NCBI GenBank assembly: GCA_902773415.1
Contig: CACYEE010000031.1
Location: 1-6,992, forward strand
Length of the DNA: 6,992 nucleotides
Source: an uncultured Actinomyces sp.
GTDB taxonomy: Bacteria > Actinomycetota > Actinomycetes > Actinomycetales > Actinomycetaceae
Reading direction: 5' to 3'
The notes beneath the pieces were generated by a model. That model ran no database searches, was not told the origin of the DNA, and worked only from the letters and a program-made list of their open reading frames with translations. This document shows, piece by piece, positions 1 to 4,643 of the stretch (within the stretch, counting starts at the first letter, position 1; each line of letters begins with the position of its first letter). The position numbers and the translations under genes were made by a program.

Positions 1-18
1 GGCGGGGAGAATGGGGGC

Positions 19-354
19 ATGGTGAAGAAGTGCGCGAAGCGTGTGCCGGAACGGATTGTTCGTAGGCTGGAAAGAGCGCGTGAACTCAAGGGGAACAGGG
101 CGGGCGGGGTGCAGGTGCTGGCCGAGCCGAGCATCGGCGAAGCCACGCTGGACAGGTGGCAGTCGGCCTACGGGCGGACGAGCCGGACCGAAGCGCGCAA
201 ACCGGCACGCCTTCGTAAGGAAAACAGCGACCCGAAACGCCTGCCGGGACAAGCAGAACTGGAAAAGCTGCCCGGGATTCCCCAACGGCAGAGGACGGGC
301 GATCCACGGACACGGATCGGACTTGGCTGCGTGGCCCCATCCACCCCATCATAA
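19..354 (+). pseudogene. Degenerate IS3-family transposase OrfA remnant
   Basis: The reading frame still resembles OrfA of IS3-type elements, the small DNA-binding subunit that works with the OrfB integrase. The N-terminus (MVKK, then ERIVRRLERARELKGN) matches the usual start. Residues 29-50 (GGVQVLAEPSIGEATLDRW) fit the helix-turn-helix, and residues 58-86 (EARKPARLRKEN, QAELEKL) fit the leucine-zipper coiled coil. Decay is visible. The usual Leu-Gly before the turn is replaced by PS (37-38), and prolines at 72 and 76 sit where coiled-coil leucines are expected. Similarity stops near residue 86 (about nt 276), and the remaining codons look unrelated. There is no orfB, which carries the DDE catalytic core, and no recognisable terminal inverted repeat within the window. 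The element could continue left of base 1. Transposition activity is very unlikely. The family call is by recognition of motif order, not by a database match. Confidence 0.6.
300..319. repeat. 6-bp inverted repeat (CGATCC/GGATCG)
   Basis: CGATCC at 300-305 and GGATCG at 314-319 are perfect reverse complements separated by 8 nt. The repeat lies in the tail of the transposase remnant, about 80 nt before the response-regulator start. It is short and has no T-run, so it could be chance, a weak hairpin or a remnant of the insertion element. Confidence 0.25.
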
Positions 355-359
355 AAGCC

Positions 360-377
360 TCCCAGCCAACTTTCAGG
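360..377 (+). promoter_or_regulatory. Candidate PhoP-box-like direct repeat upstream of the response regulator
   Basis: TCCCAGC (360-366), a 4-nt spacer CAAC, then TTTCAGG (371-377) give two 7-mers in an 11-bp register. The mycobacterial PhoP consensus is two TCACAGC 7-mers separated by 4 bp. By eye the first half-site matches 6/7 and the second 4/7. The site touches the candidate -10 at 379-384 and would cover the -35 region, so autoregulation by the downstream PhoP-like protein is a reasonable inference. The second half-site is weak. Confidence 0.35.
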
Positions 378-378
378 C

Positions 379-384
379 TATTCT
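379..384 (+). promoter_or_regulatory. Candidate -10 box of the two-component operon
   Basis: TATTCT fits the actinobacterial TAnnnT -10 pattern. Transcription would begin near 391, leaving a leader of about 9 nt before the ATG at 400. No Shine-Dalgarno sequence lies before that ATG, and no good -35 hexamer is visible, which would suit activator dependence. The local A/T enrichment in otherwise GC-rich DNA supports a promoter here. Confidence 0.4.
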
Positions 385-399
385 TGTTCAATTGATTCC

Positions 400-1143
400 A
401 TGAGCACCGATACGACCCCCGAAGCGACACTCCTCGTCGTCGACGACGAACCCTCGATCCGCGAACTCCTCTCGGCTTCCCTCCGCTTTGCCGGCTTCCA
501 GGTCCTCGCCGCCGCCGACGGACGCGAAGCCCTTGCCCATCAGGCAGGCGGCACCTATATCGACCTCGCCGTCCTCGACGTCATGATGCCTGGCATGGAC
601 GGATTCGAGCTCCTTCGCCGCCTGCGCGAATCCAACCCGGACCTTCCCGCCATCTTCCTTACCGCCAAGGACGACGTTCAGGACAAGATCAAGGGCTTGA
701 GCGTCGGCGGCGACGACTACGTCACCAAGCCATTCTCCCTCGAAGAAGTCGTCGCCCGCATTCGCGCGGTCCTGCGTCGCACCCAGCCCTCCGTCGAAGA
801 CCACGCAATCCTGCGCTACAAGGACCTCGAACTCAACGAAGACACCTACGAAGTGCGCCGCGCCGGCCACGACATCGAACTCTCGCCCACCGAATTCAAG
901 CTGCTGCGCTACCTCATGATCAACGCCGAGCGCGTCGTGTCCAAGATGCAGATTCTCGACCACGTCTGGGACTACGACTGGGAAGGCGAAATCTCCATCG
1001 TCGAATCCTACATCTCCTACCTGCGCCGCAAGATCGACTCCGCCAAGGCCCTGGGAATCACCGACCCGGCCGAAGCCCAGAAAATCGTTCCCCTTATCCA
1101 CACGAAGCGAGGAATCGGCTACGTCATGCGCGAAAGCAAGTAG
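400..1143 (+). CDS. OmpR/PhoB-family response regulator, PhoP/TrcR-like
   Basis: This is a DNA-binding response regulator that takes a phosphate from its partner kinase. The receiver domain spans about residues 10-126. It has the acidic pair D15-D16, the phospho-acceptor D60 in VLDVMMPGMDG, the switch residue T88 and K110 in VTKPFSLEEVVAR. A winged-helix effector follows from about 136 to 245, with SPTEFKLLRYL and the recognition-helix region IVESYISYLRRKID. The stretches GGDDYVTKPFSLEEVVAR and SYLRRKID are nearly identical to mycobacterial PhoP and TrcR as I recall them. Length (247 aa) is normal apart from extra residues at 214-233, between the recognition helix and the C-terminal hairpin (HTKRGIGYVM). 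The ATG at 400 was chosen because the receiver begins ten residues later; no Shine-Dalgarno site is seen. The partner kinase starts 14 nt downstream, indicating an operon. The family is secure; the exact orthologue (PhoP or TrcR) is not. Confidence 0.96.
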   Translation: MSTDTTPEATLLVVDDEPSIRELLSASLRFAGFQVLAAADGREALAHQAGGTYIDLAVLDVMMPGMDGFELLRRLRESNPDLPAIFLTAKDDVQDKIKGLSVGGDDYVTKPFSLEEVVARIRAVLRRTQPSVEDHAILRYKDLELNEDTYEVRRAGHDIELSPTEFKLLRYLMINAERVVSKMQILDHVWDYDWEGEISIVESYISYLRRKIDSAKALGITDPAEAQKIVPLIHTKRGIGYVMRESK

Positions 1144-1145
1144 CC

Positions 1146-1151
1146 GGAAAG
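1146..1151 (+). promoter_or_regulatory. Ribosome binding site of the histidine kinase
   Basis: GGAAAG lies 6 nt before the GTG at 1158, in the 14-nt gap after the regulator stop codon. It is the only purine-rich stretch in the gap and supports the GTG as the start. Confidence 0.5.
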
Positions 1152-1157
1152 CGCCCC

Positions 1158-2846
1158 GTGAACACCTCCGAACCATCGAAGGGCACCGCAAAACCGAAAC
1201 TGACCCGCACCCTCACCTTCCGGCTCGTTGTCATCTTCACCGCGCTTCTCACGGTCGTCGCCCTGCTCCTCGCCCTCCTCACCTCCACCGCCCTCACGCG
1301 CTTCCTCCTGCGCGACCTCGACGAAGACCTCGTTTCCTCCGGCAAGGCCGTCGCCAGCGACTACCTGCGCCAGCGAATCTTCCCCGCTCCCGGCCGGGAC
1401 ATTGCCGAGGACGGCGACTTCTCCCTCTCCGACTACTACGTCTACATCGACCTCGACCGCGACTGGGAATCGGTCATCGCCGAAACCCAGCGCTTCGGAC
1501 CGCGCGGAGGCGGAACCGGCGACTCCGATGCCGGCTCCGACGCTTCCGACACCCAAAACTCAAGCCCCGACACCCTCCAAGACAGCCCCGGCGACGAAAA
1601 CTCCGCCAACGAAAGCATCGAGCAGCACACCGAAATGACGCACAACGTGCGCGCCGCCCTCGCCTCGGTCTACGGTGCCCCCGCCAATGTCCGAAGCCTT
1701 GAGGAAACCGTCGGCTCCACCCCCCGGACCGTCGCCGGCACCAAAGGCAAGGACTGGCGAGCCATCGTCCTCGCCGTCACCGCACCCCATTCCCAGGAAG
1801 AAATCGGGAGCGTCGTCATCGCCACGCCCCTTGAGCCGCGAATGAACATCATCAACCGCATCAACTGGGCACTGGCAGGAATCACAGTCGGCGCAATCGC
1901 CACCGGAGCGCTCCTCACCCTCGTCCTCGTACGCCGCAACATGGCACCGCTGCGAAAGATCGAGCGCGCCACCCACGCCATCGCCGAAGGAAACCTCTCC
2001 AGTCGCGTGCCCGCCGGGCCCGAAGGCTCCGAAGTCGGAATGCTCTCCGACTCCATCAACCTCATGCTCGCACAGATCGAGCACTCCTTCGACATCAAGA
2101 CCGAATCGGAAGCGAAAATGAGGCGATTCATCTCCGACGCTTCCCACGAGTTGCGCACCCCTCTCGCCACCGTCCGCGGATACGCCGAGCTGTACCGGCT
2201 CGGCGGCGTACCCGCCGACAGGATGCCGCAAACCATGACCCGAGTCGAATCCGAAGCCATCCGCATGGGCGCCCTCGTCGAAGATCTCCTCCAGCTGGCC
2301 CGGCTCGACGAAGGCCGCGGAATCGAACTCGCAGACGTCGACCTCCTCGCAATCGCCCGCGACGCCATCGCCGACCTCGAAGTGCGAGGCGACGGCAGGC
2401 CCGGAACCGTCATCGGCATCGACGCCGGCACCCCGGAACCCGTCACCGTGCGCGCCGACCAAAACAAGGTCACCCAGGTTATCGCCAACCTCCTGACCAA
2501 CGTGCTCACCCACACTCCCGCCGGAACTCCCGTCGAAATCGCTCTCGGGACCGACCCGGCGACCCGCAGCGCCATCGTCGAAGTCCGCGACCACGGCCCC
2601 GGCGTTCCCGACAGCCAGCGCGGCAAGATCTTCGAACGCTTCTTCCGCACCGACTCCTCGCGCTCGCGCACCTCGGGAGGCTCCGGCCTCGGCCTCTCCA
2701 TCGTGACCTCGGTCATGGGCGCGCACGGCGGGACGGCCGAAGCGCTCGAAACCGACGGAGGAGGCCTGACTGTCAGGCTCGTCTTCCCCATCGACGGTCC
2801 CCAGGCCGCGCAAACCTGCGAGGATGATGCGGACCAGGCAGCATGA
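1158..2846 (+). CDS. Two-component sensor histidine kinase (HAMP-HisKA-HATPase_c)
   Basis: This membrane sensor kinase is the expected partner of the regulator 14 nt upstream. TM1 is about residues 19-46, an extracytoplasmic sensor region spans about 47-233, TM2 is about 234-258 and HAMP about 259-311. The HisKA H-box is FISDASHELRTPLATVRGY with phospho-acceptor H330. The ATP-binding domain shows the N-box (NLLTNVLTHTP, N448), G1 (DHGPGVP, D478), F-box (IFERFF, 491-496) and G2 (GGSGLGLSIV from 507), so all catalytic motifs are intact. The overall plan fits actinobacterial PhoR/TrcS-type kinases. An unusual feature is the Ser/Asp/Asn/Gly-rich low-complexity insert at about 114-157 in the sensor domain, which makes the protein (562 aa) rather long. 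The start is GTG with GGAAAG upstream. The signal sensed cannot be told from sequence. Confidence 0.96.
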   Translation: MNTSEPSKGTAKPKLTRTLTFRLVVIFTALLTVVALLLALLTSTALTRFLLRDLDEDLVSSGKAVASDYLRQRIFPAPGRDIAEDGDFSLSDYYVYIDLDRDWESVIAETQRFGPRGGGTGDSDAGSDASDTQNSSPDTLQDSPGDENSANESIEQHTEMTHNVRAALASVYGAPANVRSLEETVGSTPRTVAGTKGKDWRAIVLAVTAPHSQEEIGSVVIATPLEPRMNIINRINWALAGITVGAIATGALLTLVLVRRNMAPLRKIERATHAIAEGNLSSRVPAGPEGSEVGMLSDSINLMLAQIEHSFDIKTESEAKMRRFISDASHELRTPLATVRGYAELYRLGGVPADRMPQTMTRVESEAIRMGALVEDLLQLARLDEGRGIELADVDLLAIARDAIADLEVRGDGRPGTVIGIDAGTPEPVTVRADQNKVTQVIANLLTNVLTHTPAGTPVEIALGTDPATRSAIVEVRDHGPGVPDSQRGKIFERFFRTDSSRSRTSGGSGLGLSIVTSVMGAHGGTAEALETDGGGLTVRLVFPIDGPQAAQTCEDDADQAA

Positions 2847-2850
2847 CACC

Positions 2851-2870
2851 CCGCTCGCGGCGCGAAGCGG
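2851..2870. terminator. Hairpin in the convergent gap, possible bidirectional terminator
   Basis: CCGC-TCG (2851-2857) pairs with CGA-A-GCGG (2863-2870) around a 5-nt loop, with one bulged A. The stem fills almost all of the 24 nt between the stop codons of the kinase and the acyltransferase, where both transcripts must end. There is no T-run on either strand, so this is a weak call. Confidence 0.35.
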
Positions 2871-3602
2871 CTAGTCGAAAGCAGACGTGCCGTCGGCACG
2901 CACCGGGTACGCGCTCTCCTGGTCCAGCATGAGCGAAATCGCCTCGAAAGCACGCGCCATGAAATCCTCGGGCCGCTCGCCCTCGCGCGAATGCATCGGC
3001 CTGCCGATATACAAGGCCACCTTCGAGCGGAACCTGGGAACCAGCTTCCCGACGGGCATCGCCTCATGCCCGCCCGCCATCGCGATCGGCACAAGCGGAA
3101 CGCCGACCTTCTGCGCGAGCGCGGCAGCGCCCGGCTTCGGAACACCCAGCTCCCCCGAACGCGAACGGGTTCCCTCCGGGAAAACGAGAATCGGCACGCC
3201 GGCACGCAGAAGCCGGCCCGTCATGCCGGCAGCGTTCGGCTGGCCCGGCGCGCGCGGCTTGCCCTTGCGCTCGATCGGATACGTATTGAAGAACAGGGAG
3301 GTCATCTCCGCCACACCCTTGCGGCGGTAGAAATAGTCGGCCGCGGCCCCCGTCGCAAGCCGTTCGGTCAGGAAATCGGGAAGCAGGGAAAAGACCATCG
3401 GGGCGTCAAGATGCGACGTGTGGTTCGGAATGAGGATGAAGGCGCCCTCCAGCCCCTCGACGTTTTCCTCGCCGAAAACCTTCGCGTTGACGAGCGCGCG
3501 CAAGCCAGGCCGGGTGACAAGGGAACGGACACGATGGCGTCTCCTTGCCCTCGCCGCGTCAAGATACGGGCCGAGCGACGTGTAGTCCTCGCCGCGGTTC
3601 AC
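2871..3602 (-). CDS. PlsC-type 1-acylglycerol-3-phosphate acyltransferase family protein
   Basis: Members of this family (LPLAT/AGPAT) transfer an acyl chain from acyl-CoA or acyl-ACP to lysophosphatidic acid or a related lysolipid at the inner face of the membrane. Block I is NHTSHLD with the catalytic HX4D (H61, D66). A block II-like element is FNTYPIERKGK (105-115, R112). Block III is FPEGTRSRSGE (141-151), and block IV is VPLVPIAMAGG (168-178). All key residues are present and 243 aa is a normal length. I see no clear transmembrane helix, so attachment is probably peripheral. The GTG start overlaps the stop of the upstream dehydrogenase as GTGA, and AAGGGG lies 8 nt before it, so the start is well supported. 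Many actinobacteria carry several paralogues, so the precise acceptor lipid is uncertain. Confidence 0.93.
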   Translation of the reverse strand: MNRGEDYTSLGPYLDAARARRRHRVRSLVTRPGLRALVNAKVFGEENVEGLEGAFILIPNHTSHLDAPMVFSLLPDFLTERLATGAAADYFYRRKGVAEMTSLFFNTYPIERKGKPRAPGQPNAAGMTGRLLRAGVPILVFPEGTRSRSGELGVPKPGAAALAQKVGVPLVPIAMAGGHEAMPVGKLVPRFRSKVALYIGRPMHSREGERPEDFMARAFEAISLMLDQESAYPVRADGTSAFD

Positions 3603-4399
3603 GTGTCGCGCCCCTTGTTGATGCGGGCCGTGACGGCACCGACAACGGATACCGGCACATGCTGGGCAAGCGCGGCCATGACCTTGAAACGCTTGGACGG
3701 AACGATGTACGTCTTGCCGGCCTCCGCCCCCTCAAGGCACTCGCGTACGGCCCGCTCGGCGCTGATCCACAGAAAACCGGGAATGTTCGAGGTGGTGATT
3801 CCGGAGCGTTCGTGAAGCTCGGTATGCACCCAGCCGGGCATGAAGGTCACGACATGCACGCCCGTCCCCTGAAGCTCGAAACCCAGGGAAAGGCTCCAGG
3901 TGCGAACAAGCGACTTGAGGGCCGAATAGAGCCCCATCGGCACAAGGCCGGACACGGAGGCGGTCGTGACAATCGTGCCCTCCCCGCGTTCCTTCATCGC
4001 GGCGCCTGCGGCGGCGCCAAGAACGACAGGAGCGGTACCCATGACGTCGATCGCGTTCGTGAGCGGGCCGATATCGGTTGTCGCGAGCTTGTGGTGCAAG
4101 CCGTGGCCCGCATTGTTCACAAACACCGAAATTGGGGAATCGGCGGAGGCGAGCCGTGCGGCAACGGCCTCGACGCCTTCCTTCCGCGCCAGGTCCGCGC
4201 CGAGCGTTTCCACGTCGGCTCCGTAATTCAGCTTCAGTTCCCGGGCGGTGCGGGCAAGCCGTTCCTCGTTGCGTCCGACAAGAACAAGACCGCAGCCGCG
4301 AACCGCAAGGCCGCGGGCAAAGGCAAGCCCGATTCCGGAGGTTCCCCCGGTAATGAGGGCGCGACCCGAAAGGGGGTGCTTCGGATTGGATGACGTCAC
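3599..4399 (-). CDS. Short-chain dehydrogenase/reductase (SDR) family protein
   Basis: This is an NAD(P)-dependent oxidoreductase with a classical Rossmann SDR fold. The cofactor-binding TGGTSGIG is at 17-24, and VGRNEERL (41-48) follows beta-2, where R43 suggests NADP(H). The structural NNAG is at 95-98. Catalytic residues are S148 (TTASVSG), Y158 and K162 (YSALK), with the fourth SDR Asn probably within 104-118. The PGWVHTEL stretch (188-195) is the usual post-catalytic segment. Length (266 aa) is normal. The short Ser-Tyr spacing of 10 residues and the overall pattern resemble the broad COG0300 (DltE-like) group. The substrate is unknown. It is the first gene of a two-gene operon; its TGA overlaps the acyltransferase GTG by 4 nt, so a lipid-related role is possible but inferred. 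The GTG start at 4399 lies 6 nt from a TAGGCT box with no Shine-Dalgarno site, suggesting a leaderless message. Confidence 0.93.
   Translation of the reverse strand: MTSSNPKHPLSGRALITGGTSGIGLAFARGLAVRGCGLVLVGRNEERLARTARELKLNYGADVETLGADLARKEGVEAVAARLASADSPISVFVNNAGHGLHHKLATTDIGPLTNAIDVMGTAPVVLGAAAGAAMKERGEGTIVTTASVSGLVPMGLYSALKSLVRTWSLSLGFELQGTGVHVVTFMPGWVHTELHERSGITTSNIPGFLWISAERAVRECLEGAEAGKTYIVPSKRFKVMAALAQHVPVSVVGAVTARINKGRDT
3611..3616 (-). promoter_or_regulatory. Ribosome binding site of the acyltransferase
   Basis: On the minus strand AAGGGG lies 8 nt before the GTG at 3602 and inside the end of the dehydrogenase gene. It supports the overlapping start and translational coupling. Confidence 0.55.
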
Positions 4400-4405
4400 G
4401 GCCCA

Positions 4406-4411
4406 AGCCTA
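4406..4411 (-). promoter_or_regulatory. Candidate -10 box for a leaderless dehydrogenase transcript
   Basis: On the minus strand TAGGCT (TAnnnT) ends 6 nt before the GTG at 4399. Transcription starting at the normal distance would begin on or next to the start codon. There is no purine-rich ribosome site in the 6 nt between. No convincing -35 hexamer is seen. Confidence 0.45.
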
Positions 4412-4440
4412 GTTCTTTTGCAGCCGCAGCGGGCGCGACT

Positions 4441-4452
4441 TGTCCAAGGACA
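4441..4452. repeat. Short dyad TGTCC-AA-GGACA
   Basis: Two perfect 5-bp half-sites are separated by 2 nt, too close to form an RNA hairpin but typical of a dimeric-repressor site. The dyad lies about 42-53 bp upstream of the dehydrogenase start. Short dyads occur by chance, so this is only a candidate operator. Confidence 0.25.
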
Positions 4453-4483
4453 CGCTCACGCCCGACATGGGATGGGACGGCAT

Positions 4484-4557
4484 GGCACAACCCGGAAGGA
4501 AACGACGAAAGCCGCAAATCGCAGCGCCGCACGCGACGCCCCGCTCCGGGTTGTGCC
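4484..4557. repeat. Perfect 13-bp inverted repeat centred between the divergent genes
   Basis: GGCACAACCCGGA (4484-4496) and TCCGGGTTGTGCC (4545-4557) are exact reverse complements separated by 48 nt. The pair is centred at 4520.5, while the intergenic region 4400-4643 is centred at 4521.5. Each arm is thus about 85 nt from its nearest start codon. If both genes are leaderless the repeat lies outside both messages, which favours a DNA-level role such as paired operators with looping. A separate small structured RNA is the alternative. No ORF or T-run accompanies it. Confidence 0.7.
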
Positions 4558-4586
4558 GCCTTCCGCGTCCCGCCAACCCTCCAAAA

Positions 4587-4603
4587 GCACGGAAACGCCG
4601 TGC
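4587..4603. repeat. 6-bp inverted repeat upstream of the HD-like gene
   Basis: GCACGG (4587-4592) and CCGTGC (4598-4603) are perfect complements around a 5-nt AAACG centre. The repeat lies about 41-57 bp before the ATG at 4644, upstream of the candidate -10. It could be an operator half-site pair or chance. Confidence 0.3.
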
Positions 4604-4630
4604 CAAGTAGCAAAACGGCGAAACGCGAAA

Positions 4631-4636
4631 TAGACT
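4631..4636 (+). promoter_or_regulatory. Candidate -10 box for a leaderless HD-like transcript
   Basis: TAGACT (TAnnnT) ends 7 nt before the ATG at 4644, so transcription would start at or beside the A of the start codon. No Shine-Dalgarno sequence is present. A weak TAGCAA lies at the 17-bp -35 position (4608-4613). The arrangement mirrors the dehydrogenase promoter on the other strand. Confidence 0.5.
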
Positions 4637-4643
4637 GGCGCCT

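Noticed and set aside
388..1191. Minus-strand open frame of about 267 codons opposite the response regulator
   Set aside because: The plus frame is an unmistakable receiver plus winged-helix protein. The opposite frame has shadow composition.
1560..3205. Long minus-strand open frames opposite the histidine kinase
   Set aside because: The kinase frame carries every catalytic motif of its family. The opposite frames are Gly/Asp- or Arg/Ser-rich shadows with no motifs.
4484..4557. Riboswitch or structured 5' leader formed by the 13-bp inverted repeat
   Set aside because: Both flanking genes have -10 boxes within 7 nt of their start codons, so the repeat would not be in either message. No known riboswitch core was recognised. 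An independent RNA is still possible and is covered in the findings.
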